A stretch of 64,000 nt of DNA from Streptomyces ochraceiscleroticus (lineage in GTDB: Bacteria > Actinomycetota > Actinomycetes > Streptomycetales > Streptomycetaceae), in NCBI RefSeq assembly GCF_000720485.1, contig NZ_JOAX01000028.1, positions 1 through 64,000 on the forward strand, written 5' to 3'. The position numbers were made by a program, and so were the translations under genes. Below are positions 9,797-17,930 of the stretch, piece after piece. The notes below the pieces were generated by a model. That model searched no databases and was not told the DNA's origin. It worked only from the letters and a program-made list of their open reading frames with translations. Positions within the stretch are counted from its first letter, which is position 1. Each line of letters starts with the position of its first letter.

Positions 9797-11117
9797 CCTT
9801 CGGTTCGTTTCGTACGGAATTGCCGTCCGGCCACGGGCCTTCGGGCATGGTGGTCAGTGCGAAAACCGGGGAGAACGCCAGCCAGGCAATCGGCAGAGCG
9901 AGTCCGGCGACACCGATCACGAGCCCGGCGCGCAGGCCGAATACGGTGCTGAGGCCGCCGCCGAGCAGCGCGCCGAGCGGGATGGTGCCGAACAGCAGCA
10001 GGCGGAAGCCGGCGTTCATCCGGCCCAGCACGCCGCGCGGTGTGACGGTCTGGCGCAAGGTGAGCGCGTTGACGTTGAACATCGCCAGCGTCAGACCATG
10101 GATGCCTAGACCGGCGGCGAGTACCACCAACGACACGGGCCGGGGCCCGCCGGGAATCAGCAGCAGGACCGGCGCGGTGCAGGCGACGAGCGTGGTCAGG
10201 CGCAGCGTGCGGCCTAGTCCGGCGAGCCGAGTGACACGGGGTGCGAGCGCCGCACCGAGCAGCGCGCCGACCGCGCCCGCACTGATGACGAAGCCGAGCT
10301 GGGACGCGGTCAGCCCCATCTGCCGGACCGCGTAGACCGCGAACAATGTGGTGACGACGTTTTCGAACAGGTTGAACGTGGCGGACTGGGTGGCAAGGTT
10401 GCGCAGGATGCGATTGCCGAACACCGCGCGCAGGCCCTCACCGATGGAAGCAGGCACCGAGGTCCGTCGGGCCGGCGTCTGGGGCTCGGGCTCACGTGTT
10501 CGAATAAGGACCAAGGTGACGGCCGCGAACAGGTACGAGGCGACGGTGACGGACAGCGTGACCGGCGCTGTGAGAACGCCTACGAGCAGCCCGGCCAGCC
10601 CAGGCCCCCCAATACCCGCGATCGAGTAGCTGATCTGTATCTTGCTGTTCGCCTCGGTGAGGTGGCGCCGGTCGACCAGGCCGGGTAGGTAGGACAGCGA
10701 GCCCACATCGAACAGGACGGTCAGCACGCCGAAGAGCAGAGCGACCACATAGAGCAGCTCCATCGACAGCAGCCCGGCTGTCGCGGCCAGCGGCACGACA
10801 GCGATAAGCGCCGCCCGCCCAAGGTTGCTGGAAATCAGCGCCGACTTGCGCCGATGCCGATCGAACCACACGCCCGCGAACAGCGACAGCATGACGTAGG
10901 GCGTGAACCGCGCGACGGTGATCAGTCCGATCTGGAACGCGCTTGCCCGCAGTGTCACCACGGCGACGAGCATCATGGCGAGCTCGCTGACCTGTGCGCC
11001 GATCAGGGACACCGTCTCCCCGCTCCAGAACTTCACGAAGTCCCGGTTGTACAGCACTCCGTCGCTTCCGCCGCGCGGCAACCCGCCGCGGTCTGTGGTG
11101 GCTGTCGCGTCACGCAT
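9771..11117 (-). CDS. MFS exporter (EntS/MFS_3-like)
   Basis: A 448-aa polytopic membrane protein with about 12 hydrophobic segments. The opening YNRDFVKFWSGETVSLIGAQ and the loop VWFDRHRRK after the second helix are typical of MFS_3 permeases such as the enterobactin exporter EntS. Its position between aspartokinase and the NRPS points to export of the cluster product, giving self-protection or siderophore secretion. ATG 11117 is chosen because it overlaps the aspartokinase stop by 8 nt (ATGCGTGA), a coupled arrangement. Its own 3' end overlaps the NRPS start. Substrate identity is inference from context. Confidence 0.9.
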   Translation of the reverse strand: MRDATATTDRGGLPRGGSDGVLYNRDFVKFWSGETVSLIGAQVSELAMMLVAVVTLRASAFQIGLITVARFTPYVMLSLFAGVWFDRHRRKSALISSNLGRAALIAVVPLAATAGLLSMELLYVVALLFGVLTVLFDVGSLSYLPGLVDRRHLTEANSKIQISYSIAGIGGPGLAGLLVGVLTAPVTLSVTVASYLFAAVTLVLIRTREPEPQTPARRTSVPASIGEGLRAVFGNRILRNLATQSATFNLFENVVTTLFAVYAVRQMGLTASQLGFVISAGAVGALLGAALAPRVTRLAGLGRTLRLTTLVACTAPVLLLIPGGPRPVSLVVLAAGLGIHGLTLAMFNVNALTLRQTVTPRGVLGRMNAGFRLLLFGTIPLGALLGGGLSTVFGLRAGLVIGVAGLALPIAWLAFSPVFALTTMPEGPWPDGNSVRNEPKDGNTDNAL

Positions 11118-12441
11118 GACTCGGCTTCTCCTGTGCGGTCGGCACGCCGCCGGTGGCAATGGCGCCAGCGAGCTCGTGCAGTCCGAAGGCGTCGTGTAGC
11201 GCCTGCGCCGCGCGGTCCACGTCGGTCGCGGGCACGTGGCAGGACACCCGGTTCGGCGTGCACGCGACTAGGTGGACGGTGATGCCGCTGCGTTCGAGCG
11301 CGGACAGCGCAGTGGTGATGGTCCCCGGCTGATTGCCGCCCGTCATGCTGACGACGCTCACGCTGCCCAGCTCGTCACGCACGGCGACACCGGCGTCCAT
11401 TGCGCCGAGCGCGGCGACCAGCCGCACAGGCGTGGTGCCCGGAGCGGTGAACTGCACCTCGCCCTCACAGCAGATGATCGAGCCGATCGCCATGTCTCGC
11501 CGTGCCAGGGCCGCGGAAACCGCGGCCGAAGACACGCCGGTGACGGTGTAGAGCGGGTCGTGGTGCAGGTGTGCCACCCCGCAGACGCGGGCCTCCTCCA
11601 GCATCGGTTTTCCTCTGTGCACCCTCGTGCCGGCATCGCAGGTGAAGCTGGACCGCACGTGGATGTCGATGTCATGCGCCGCGGCGAGCTCGACAGCACG
11701 GGTCTGCAGCACCCTGGCCCCGGCGTCGGCAAGCTGGAGCATCTCGTAGTGGCTCAAGGAGTCCAGCTTCTGCGCGCCGGGCACCACCCTCGGGTCGGCA
11801 GTGAACACCCCCGGCACGTCGGTGAAGATGTCGCACTCGCGCAGGCCGAGGGCCGAGGCTAAGGCAACCGCCGAGGCATCGGAGCCGCCGCGGCCCAGCG
11901 TGGTGATGTCACCGTTGGCCGACACCCCCTGGAAACCGGTCACCAGGACGATCATGTCCTGCTCCAGGGCTTCGACGACACGCTCGGGACTGACCCGCTG
12001 AAGGCGGGCGTTGCCGTGCGAGTCATCGGTGTATATGCCCGCCTGAGGGCCTGTCAGCGACACCGCCCGCTCGCCGAGCTCGTGGATCGCGATCGCGGCG
12101 AGCGCGCACGACGTAGACTCGCCCACTGCCAGCAGGGCATCGAGCTCTCGTGGGTGGGGCTTGGGCGACACCTTGTGGGCAAGACTGACCAGGTCGTCGG
12201 TAGCCCCTCCCTTCGCAGAGAGCACGGCCACGACCTGCAGCCCCTGTCGCCGGGCAGCGATGAGCCGCGTGGCAACCGCGCGCAGCCGGTCCGCGTCACC
12301 GATAGAGGTACCGCCGAACTTCCACACGACCCGCCGTCCACGCCCGGCCTCGGAGCCGGTTGCGACCGGGAGATGGCCCACCGGGAACGGTGCTGGCTGG
12401 ACCGAGCCGGAGGGAATCCTGGTGTCCGGTACGGCAGTCAC
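11110..12441 (-). CDS. aspartate kinase with C-terminal ACT domains, cluster paralogue
   Basis: A 443-aa aspartokinase that phosphorylates L-aspartate to 4-aspartyl phosphate, the first step toward aspartate semialdehyde. The nucleotide-binding motif KFGGTS is at 41-46. LGRGGSDASAVALASALG, the FTDVPGVFTADPRVV block and a C-terminal ACT region (MTGGNQPG) follow. The GTG start at 12441 shares GTGA with the stop of the preceding MetA-like gene. The frame is open to 12693, but that part only overlaps the neighbour. About 38 residues precede the kinase core, slightly longer than usual. A second aspartokinase inside a biosynthetic operon normally supplies aspartate-family precursor and is often less feedback-inhibited; the latter cannot be read from sequence. 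Confidence 0.92.
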   Translation of the reverse strand: MTAVPDTRIPSGSVQPAPFPVGHLPVATGSEAGRGRRVVWKFGGTSIGDADRLRAVATRLIAARRQGLQVVAVLSAKGGATDDLVSLAHKVSPKPHPRELDALLAVGESTSCALAAIAIHELGERAVSLTGPQAGIYTDDSHGNARLQRVSPERVVEALEQDMIVLVTGFQGVSANGDITTLGRGGSDASAVALASALGLRECDIFTDVPGVFTADPRVVPGAQKLDSLSHYEMLQLADAGARVLQTRAVELAAAHDIDIHVRSSFTCDAGTRVHRGKPMLEEARVCGVAHLHHDPLYTVTGVSSAAVSAALARRDMAIGSIICCEGEVQFTAPGTTPVRLVAALGAMDAGVAVRDELGSVSVVSMTGGNQPGTITTALSALERSGITVHLVACTPNRVSCHVPATDVDRAAQALHDAFGLHELAGAIATGGVPTAQEKPSHA

Positions 12442-13316
12442 TGCTCCCACCTGCCTTTCTGTGCTGCGGGATGGGATGTCTTTGCGAGTGCGGTGGAATA
12501 GACGAGCTCGATCCAGTTGGCGAAGAACATGCGACTGTGGCTGCGCCATCGGCAGACCGGGCGGTCCAGGTCCACGTTGGCCGGTGGCTGTACGTCGGCC
12601 AGGCCCATCGCGATATCCCGGCGGTACTCGTGCACCAGCCGGGAGGCGCCGTACTCCGGATGACCGATGTGCATGAGGACACGGTGATCGCATGACTCAG
12701 CGATCACCGTGCCCACTGGCGACGGCGCACGACCGAGCACGCGTACGCGGCCGGCCGCGACCGCCGCATCCACGGTGGACTCGTCGAATCCCGCGAATCG
12801 GCTGTGCGCCGTCCAGAAGCGGTCGTCGAGTCCCTTGCCGATCGCGTGGGGGGCAACCAGGAGATCGGTCTCGTACACCCCGGAGACTTTCTGGGGGAGC
12901 ACCTGGTGGGACAGCCCGAGGACGACGTAGCCCACTGCCAGCGCCCCCCAGCACAGCCCAAGGACGGGAATTCCGCGCAGCACCGCGTGCCGCACGGTAT
13001 TTGCCACCTCTCCCATGAACCGGACCTGGTCGAAGGGAAGATGTTCCACCGCGGCCCCGGTGACCACGAGCGCGTCGAGCTCACCCGCGTCCCGGAGCAG
13101 CACGTAGCGGTTGTCGATCCTGGCCCAGTCATCGTTGGCGTAGCGGCGTCCGGGCGTCTTGATCCACACGGGTTCGAATGGCTTTGCCGCCCCGAACTGC
13201 GGCAGAAGCATTCCTTCGAACTCTTCAGCGCAGGGCATCAGGTTCATGACGCCCACGCGCGGCGGCCGCTCCAACCCGGGCGGCCGGGCATGCGCCCGGC
13301 TCACTGCGGTGGTCAC
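12438..13316 (-). CDS. MetA-like acyltransferase (homoserine O-succinyl/acetyltransferase family)
   Basis: A 292-aa member of the MetA (HTS, class-I-glutamine-amidotransferase-like) family. Visible family signatures are VGVMNLMP, DALVVTGA, GLCWGA with the nucleophile Cys122, KVSGVYE, GHPEY (His219, Glu221) and WRSHSRMFFANWIEL. E. coli MetA has Lys-Lys after NLMP, where a lysine is thought to help form the oxyanion hole; here the residues are Cys-Ala, so substrate or chemistry may differ. There is no homoserine dehydrogenase or sulfhydrylase beside it, which argues against a methionine role. It more likely acylates an amine, hydroxylamine or hydroxyl group in the cluster pathway. It shares ATGA with the upstream aminotransferase and GTGA with the aspartokinase. 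Confidence 0.85.
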   Translation of the reverse strand: MTTAVSRAHARPPGLERPPRVGVMNLMPCAEEFEGMLLPQFGAAKPFEPVWIKTPGRRYANDDWARIDNRYVLLRDAGELDALVVTGAAVEHLPFDQVRFMGEVANTVRHAVLRGIPVLGLCWGALAVGYVVLGLSHQVLPQKVSGVYETDLLVAPHAIGKGLDDRFWTAHSRFAGFDESTVDAAVAAGRVRVLGRAPSPVGTVIAESCDHRVLMHIGHPEYGASRLVHEYRRDIAMGLADVQPPANVDLDRPVCRWRSHSRMFFANWIELVYSTALAKTSHPAAQKGRWEQ

Positions 13317-14695
13317 CGCTCCCTCTCCCCGTCCAGCTCTTCCTCGACCGACCGCAGACCGTCAGCGACAATGGCGAGCGCGGCGTCGGCAGTGCGCCGG
13401 GGCAGGTTCAGCGGCGGCAACATGCGCACCACGCAATCCTCACGCCCACCCGTTTCCAGGATCAGCCCGCGGCGCAGCACGGCGCGCTGCAGCCGGAGCG
13501 CCACCTCGGAGGAGGAGAACCCTCCGTGCCCACGCATCTCGATGCCGATCATCAGCCCGAGTCCGCGGACATCGCCGATCAGCGCCGAGGCCTCCTGCAT
13601 AGCCCGCAGTTCGGTGACCAGACGCGCGCCCATGGTCTGGACGTTTGCCAGCAGGTTCTCGCGCTCCAGTACGTCGAGGAATACAACGCCGCTGGCAAAA
13701 GCCAGGTTGTTGCCGCGGAAAGTGCCGATATGAGCGCCAGGCCCCCACGTATCCAGTTTCTGGCGGTACATGATGACGGATACCGGCAGACCGAGCCCGG
13801 ACAGGCCCTTTGACGCGACAATCACGTCGGGCTCGATACCGTACTGCTCGAACGCAAACCAGGTTCCGGTACGGCCGCACCCGGTCTGCACCTCGTCGAT
13901 GATCAGCGGTATGTCGAGTGCTTTGGCCTCGGCCGCTATCGCACGGACGAACTCGGCCCGAGCTGGGATGACACCCCCTTCCCCCTGCACAAGCTCCATG
14001 ACGATGCCCGCGGGCTTCGGCACCCCGCCGTGTGTGTCCCGCAGGGTATTCACCAGCAGCTGCGCGCACCTCGTTTCGCAGCTGTCCGGTGCCAGGCTCA
14101 GCGGGCACCGGTGACAATAGGAGAAGGGCGCGAAATGCACGCCCGGCAGGAGATTGTGCAGCCCTTCCTTGGGATGGTTCTCCGAAGTCAGCGACATGGC
14201 GCCCTGGGTGGAGCCGTGGTAGGAACCCTGAAACGCGATCACACCGCCGCGTCCGGTGGCCTTTTTGCACAGCTTGATCGCCGCTTCCACCCCGTCGCCG
14301 CCCGTGGGCCCACAGAAGTGGATCTTCATGTCGTCCCGCAAGTCGGCCGGGAGCATGCCGAGCTGCCTGCGCTTGAACTCCTCCCGGGCCGGGGTCGGGA
14401 AATCCAGACCGTGGGTGAGCCTGGTCAACTGGTTCCGCACGGCGGCGGTCAGCTCGGGATGGTTATGCCCGAGAGCGAGCACGCCCGCTCCGGACAGAAA
14501 ATCGATGTAGACCCGGCCGTCCATGTCGGTGATACGGGAGCCGGAAGCCTCGGCGATCGCCACCGGCAGCTTGCGCGGGTAGGTGCGCGCGCTGGACTCG
14601 TTGTTTTCCTGACTGGCAAGCAGGGCTTGGCCCTTGGGGCCGGGCAGGGACAGATCCTGCTCAATGGGGCGGCCGGCCGCGTCCACCGTAGTCAT
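13313..14695 (-). CDS. class-III aminotransferase, diaminobutyrate 2-oxoglutarate transaminase type
   Basis: A 460-aa PLP enzyme. The N-terminal PGPKGQALLASQENNESSAR followed by TYPRKLPVAI is characteristic of the Dat/EctB/RhbA branch, which makes L-2,4-diaminobutyrate from aspartate 4-semialdehyde and glutamate. The PLP aspartate motif is IIDEVQTGCGRTG and the Schiff-base lysine lies in ASKGLSGLGLP. ATG 14695 is supported by a strong Shine-Dalgarno (GAGGAGGAAC, 7-8 nt ahead); the frame is open upstream to 14881 inside the monooxygenase gene. Next to aspartokinase it completes an aspartate-to-diaminobutyrate supply, with aspartate-semialdehyde dehydrogenase taken from primary metabolism. An ectoine role is unlikely because ectA/ectC are absent. 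Confidence 0.88.
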   Translation of the reverse strand: MTTVDAAGRPIEQDLSLPGPKGQALLASQENNESSARTYPRKLPVAIAEASGSRITDMDGRVYIDFLSGAGVLALGHNHPELTAAVRNQLTRLTHGLDFPTPAREEFKRRQLGMLPADLRDDMKIHFCGPTGGDGVEAAIKLCKKATGRGGVIAFQGSYHGSTQGAMSLTSENHPKEGLHNLLPGVHFAPFSYCHRCPLSLAPDSCETRCAQLLVNTLRDTHGGVPKPAGIVMELVQGEGGVIPARAEFVRAIAAEAKALDIPLIIDEVQTGCGRTGTWFAFEQYGIEPDVIVASKGLSGLGLPVSVIMYRQKLDTWGPGAHIGTFRGNNLAFASGVVFLDVLERENLLANVQTMGARLVTELRAMQEASALIGDVRGLGLMIGIEMRGHGGFSSSEVALRLQRAVLRRGLILETGGREDCVVRMLPPLNLPRRTADAALAIVADGLRSVEEELDGERER

Positions 14696-14708
14696 TCGTG
14701 GTTCCTCC

Positions 14709-16028
14709 TCAGCGCGTGGTGAAGACATCGGAAGGTGCTTCGGCATTGACGTGCTCGGCGAGGCTGCGGCGCAGGCTCTGTACGATCGTCTGTGAGCGCA
14801 GGGCGAGCAGGCTGAACGAGCCCGCGTCGCCGAGACCGTGCGTGGTCTCGCACAGGCCGTTGATGTAGATCGGCGGCACACCGCGGGCGCTGGAGTCGGC
14901 CTCGACGCGGTAGTCGAACCCGACGGACAGGCCCGTCTGGTCGTCGACCCGCAGGATGCCGGCGAGGTCGGCGAGCAGCGGCGGCAGTTGTTCGTGCCGT
15001 TCGTGCACCCCCAGGTCGCGATAGCCGGTGGCTAGGATCACCCGGTCGGCGACGAGCAGGTCGTGTTCCCCGGTGATCCGTTCCGTCATTTCCAGGGTGA
15101 TGCGCTCGTCGGCCAGGTCGGTGCGGTCGATCCGGCGGTTGGTGCGTATGCTCAGCCGGGTGCGTCCGTCGAGCTCGTCCTCATAGAGCCGCATGTAGAG
15201 AGCGTCGATGACGTCGCGGTCGGCGGAGGAATAGTTGGTCGGGCGCAGTTGGCTGCGCAGACGGTCCTTGCCCTTGGCTGAAGCCCGGTAGTAGTAGGAG
15301 GTGAATTCCGGGAAGTACACTTCCTCCGAGAACGGGCTGGTGTCCTTGAGTCGGTAGCCGTAACCCGACATCACATTCACGATGTTCGCTTGGGGCAGCC
15401 TTGCGATCAGGTCCAGCACCACCTCGGCGGAACTCTGACTGGAGCCGACCACAGCGATGGTCCCTGTGTAGTCGCTGCCCAGATCACCGACTCCCGGGAT
15501 GTACTCCGACGTGTGCACGACGTGCGGAACGCCCAGATGCGCGAAGGTCGGCGGGATGTTGGGGGTGCGGCCGGGCGCAACAACAACTGCCCTGGCACGG
15601 AACGCGCTACCGTCGCTGGTCCGCGCCTCGATCACCTTGTGCCGGCCTCCCTCGCCGACCTCACGGATTCCGACGACCTCGCGGGCGTATTCGACATCAG
15701 CCGGTACATGCTCGGCAACCCACTGGACGTACTGGGCGTATTCCTTGCGCAGGGGAAAGGGGGCCGGCATGTTTAGATACCTGAACAGCCTGCCGTGCTC
15801 GTGCAAGTAGTTGATGAAGGTGTAGCGGCTACGAGGGTTGCGTGGTGTGACCAGGTCCCGTACGGGGTGGTTCTGGATATCTGCTCCGTCCAGCAGCATT
15901 GAAGGCTGCCAGCATGCATTCTTCGATTTCTCGAGAAACTTCACACGAGAACTGGGCCACAGCTCGTCAAGTGCAACCGCGAGCGCGATATTTGCTGGCC
16001 CGAATCCCACACCGAGCACATCCAACAT
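14709..16028 (-). CDS. flavin-dependent N-hydroxylating monooxygenase (lysine/ornithine N-monooxygenase family)
   Basis: A 439-aa class-B N-hydroxylase of the SidA/PvdA/IucD family. It has the FAD motif GVGFGPANIAL at the N-terminus, QNHPVRDLVTPRNPRSRYTF with FINYLHEHGR, the NADPH motif VVGSSQSSAEVVLDL and the C-terminal ILATGYRDLGVH. These enzymes oxidise a primary side-chain amine to a hydroxylamine, usually the first committed step to a hydroxamate siderophore. With the adjacent diaminobutyrate aminotransferase the substrate may be 2,4-diaminobutyrate instead of ornithine or lysine; this is inference. First gene of the operon. Its ATG follows AAGGAAAATATCGC and a striking hairpin (16052-16110). 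The gap to the aminotransferase start is only 13 nt. Confidence 0.92.
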   Translation of the reverse strand: MLDVLGVGFGPANIALAVALDELWPSSRVKFLEKSKNACWQPSMLLDGADIQNHPVRDLVTPRNPRSRYTFINYLHEHGRLFRYLNMPAPFPLRKEYAQYVQWVAEHVPADVEYAREVVGIREVGEGGRHKVIEARTSDGSAFRARAVVVAPGRTPNIPPTFAHLGVPHVVHTSEYIPGVGDLGSDYTGTIAVVGSSQSSAEVVLDLIARLPQANIVNVMSGYGYRLKDTSPFSEEVYFPEFTSYYYRASAKGKDRLRSQLRPTNYSSADRDVIDALYMRLYEDELDGRTRLSIRTNRRIDRTDLADERITLEMTERITGEHDLLVADRVILATGYRDLGVHERHEQLPPLLADLAGILRVDDQTGLSVGFDYRVEADSSARGVPPIYINGLCETTHGLGDAGSFSLLALRSQTIVQSLRRSLAEHVNAEAPSDVFTTR

Positions 16029-16051
16029 GCGATATTTTCCTTTCTGACCGA

Positions 16052-16110
16052 GTGGGGTGAGCGGTGCCGGCCGATCTCATGCACAAGTCGGCCGGCACCG
16101 CTCACCCCAC
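16052..16110. promoter_or_regulatory. perfect 23-bp hairpin in the leader of the NRPS operon
   Basis: The arms 16052-16074 and 16088-16110 are perfectly complementary over 23 bp around a 13-nt loop (TCTCATGCACAAG). The element sits 24 nt upstream of the monooxygenase start. In the leader RNA it would form a very stable stem just before the ribosome-binding site; as DNA it could be a large operator. The + strand has CCTTTT shortly after it, so it might also stop rightward transcription, but no rightward gene ends here. No Streptomyces iron box of the TTAGGTTAGGCTCACCTAA type is visible. Confidence 0.75.
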
Positions 16111-16695
16111 CATCGCCTTTTAGGAATTGCTGCGTTGTTCCTGCGGTGTCTCCGCACCGTCGACTGCTCCTGCCAGAGGGCGCGGGATCACGCTGCGGGA
16201 ATCTGATTGCGATCTAGACTGCACGCTGCGATAGCAAGCGTCCGGGCACGCTCGCCGATCGACAGGAGGCCGATACGCACCTGATGGCGCGCCAACACAT
16301 CAGCCGCCGACCCGTCATTGGCAGGTCAGCGGCTGATGTGGATAGAATTACTGTGGTTTCGCCTGCAGTTGAGTGATCCCCATATCGGGCACCCGACCGC
16401 TTGCCGTCACTTGTGGAAGGGTCGAACAAGACCCGGGCCGCTTGCGCGCGTGGAAACCAGGAGCGCAGGGACCTACCGGGTGGCGCACCGGGGTACTGCG
16501 AGGTGTAGCCAGGCGATTTTGGACACACTGGTACGCGGGAAAGCGTGACACATAGCAGGCGGCTCGTCCACTCCGACATGCCGTGACCTACGTCACATGC
16601 ATGCATACGCAGAAATCGGCTGGCTTCACGGCGATACCTGCGTGGCGAGCGTCTGCCCAGTGGCATGCGGCCGCGCCGCGCCTGGATACGGAACG
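16111..16695. other. intergenic region upstream of the NRPS operon
   Basis: No gene is supported; a long leftward frame (16214-16834) is compositionally a shadow and overlaps a better-supported regulator. It should contain the operon promoter. A second inverted repeat, CACATCAGCCGC (16296-16307) with GCGGCTGATGTG (16329-16340), is a 12-bp perfect dyad with a 21-nt spacer and could be an operator. Confidence 0.4.
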
Positions 16696-16917
16696 TCAGC
16701 CCAGCCCGTTGCGGCTGCCTGCACTGCGCTCGGTCTCGTTTGGCGGCTCGTCCACGATCGTCATCAGCTCGGCGAGGTCGTACATGGCGCGGGTGGGCGT
16801 GCCGTAACGCGTCACCTTCCCCCGCTTCGCCCATTGCCGAATCGTCGCTTCGGGAATTCCCAGAGCCTGGGCCGCCAGGCGGGTGGGCACCCGGCGCAGT
16901 CGCGGGGACACGGTCAC
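16696..16917 (-). CDS. small helix-turn-helix DNA-binding protein
   Basis: A 73-aa protein starting at GTG 16917 (VTVSPRLRRVPTRLAAQALG). The segment TRLAAQALGIPEATIRQWAK and then RGKVTRYGTPTRAMYDLAEL is a MerR/excisionase-type winged HTH: recognition helix, R-G-K turn, then a Tyr-Asp-leader before the wing. Such proteins in Streptomyces usually accompany phage-like or integrative elements. It is the last of three tightly packed genes; the preceding stop is 4 nt upstream. The role of the operon is unknown. Confidence 0.65.
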   Translation of the reverse strand: MTVSPRLRRVPTRLAAQALGIPEATIRQWAKRGKVTRYGTPTRAMYDLAELMTIVDEPPNETERSAGSRNGLG

Positions 16918-16921
16918 GGGC

Positions 16922-17641
16922 TCACCCCCCAAGGCGTCGGCTGAGCTGCACCCACTCGTGCATCTGCCAGGTGTGCCCGGCAGCGCATTCCACAGGCCGA
17001 CGGCGCTGCCCCTGCGCATACCCCAGAGCAATGGTGATGACTCCGCTGCACCCTGGTTCCACGCAGTTGCCCAGCCGGCGGGGTGCGGGCGGCAGTTCTT
17101 CGAGGACGTGCCGTGCAGCGCGGACCAGTTCGGTGATCTCCTTGGCCAGGTCTGCCGCTGCGGCATGGGCGCTGAGCCAGTCAAGGTGGGTCACCAGGAA
17201 ACGGCTCAGCTCGCTGGCGGTCCTTGCGGGGCGGGCGTGCAGACCGCGCTCGTCAACGACCATGGCGGCCCAGGTAGCGAGCACGCCCAGAATGTTGTCG
17301 CGCACGGTCATGGCGGCGTCGTTCAATGCGATACCGATCCGTCGGCTGCCCGAGACACGGGGCGACAGATAGGCGGTGGAGTGCTCCGCCAGGCTGCGCG
17401 CGCACTCCTCGTACAGTCCTGGCAGCTCCCGCAGGCACTCCCTGAGGGCGCGGCGGCACGGCTGGCACATCTGGGTGCCGCCATCCCGCGGCTGCGGCCC
17501 CGGTGCCCCGGGGGTCCGCGGGGTACCGGGGCGGCGGCGTGCGGCTGCTGAACACCGGCATGTTTCCTTCACGAGCGGCACCTCAGAGACACGAGACACT
17601 GATACGTCAGGCATGGCAGAGCATCTCCAGAGGTCAGCCAT
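16922..17641 (-). CDS. hypothetical protein with N- and C-terminal Cys pairs
   Basis: A 239-aa protein not recognised as a characterised family. The N-terminal third carries CRC and MCQPCRR, and the C-terminus CVEPGCSGVI followed by VECAAGHTW. The four ligands at each end would suit zinc binding. The middle is alpha-helical (LRECLRELPGLYEECARSLAE, ITELVRAARHVLEELPP). The ATG at 17641 overlaps the preceding stop by 8 nt (ATGGCTGA), so translation is probably coupled. With the HTH protein 4 nt downstream it looks like part of a DNA-binding or phage-derived regulatory cassette. Confidence 0.6.
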   Translation of the reverse strand: MADLWRCSAMPDVSVSRVSEVPLVKETCRCSAAARRRPGTPRTPGAPGPQPRDGGTQMCQPCRRALRECLRELPGLYEECARSLAEHSTAYLSPRVSGSRRIGIALNDAAMTVRDNILGVLATWAAMVVDERGLHARPARTASELSRFLVTHLDWLSAHAAAADLAKEITELVRAARHVLEELPPAPRRLGNCVEPGCSGVITIALGYAQGQRRRPVECAAGHTWQMHEWVQLSRRLGG

Positions 17642-17930
17642 GGTGGGACAGAGGGCGCCGTGCTCCCTGCCGGGGCAATGTCAATGGCCGGGGGTAGAGG
17701 GTGCGGACCTGGTCCAGAGCCCAGCGCATGCGGGCTACGGCAGTCTCCGGGCACTCGCCGTAGGCACCGGCAAGGGTGACAGCGCAGGCGTGAGTGGTTC
17801 CATGCAGGCGGATGGTCTGTGCAACGGCTGCAGCGATCTGAGGCCTTGTTGGCAAGGAACCTGTCGGCAGGTCGCTGCAGAACAACGCCTCCGCCCGGGC
17901 AGCTGTCAGCAGATCGGTCGGGTCGGTCAT
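17634..17930 (-). CDS. small hypothetical protein heading the regulator operon
   Basis: A 98-aa protein beginning MTDPTDLLTAARAEALFCSD; ATG 17930 has AGGATC eight bases ahead. It is alpha-helical, with a tract that reads THACAVTLAGAYGECPETAV and then RMRWALDQVRTLYPRP. I recognise the style as a conserved Streptomyces hypothetical but no function. It is first in a three-gene coupled operon (17930 to 16696). Confidence 0.6.
   Translation of the reverse strand: MTDPTDLLTAARAEALFCSDLPTGSLPTRPQIAAAVAQTIRLHGTTHACAVTLAGAYGECPETAVARMRWALDQVRTLYPRPLTLPRQGARRPLSHHG

Noticed and set aside
12438..13316. Assignment as a housekeeping metA of methionine biosynthesis
   Set aside because: The family is clear, but the gene is locked inside a secondary-metabolite operon, lacks the NLMP-KK lysine, and has no methionine-pathway neighbour.
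13313..14695. Ectoine biosynthesis (ectB)
   Set aside because: The aminotransferase type fits, but no ectA or ectC is adjacent; the operon continues with acyltransferase, aspartokinase, exporter and NRPS.
16029..16300. Iron box for the NRPS operon
   Set aside because: I looked for a TTAGGTTAGGCTCACCTAA-like dyad upstream of the monooxygenase. Only GGTGAG/CTCACC pieces inside the long hairpin are present, in the wrong arrangement.
16214..16834. 206-aa leftward open frame between the NRPS operon and the small HTH gene
   Set aside because: It overlaps the better-supported HTH gene in another frame, is rich in Arg/Ser/Pro without domains, and contains the inverted repeat 16296-16340; it behaves like a high-GC shadow.
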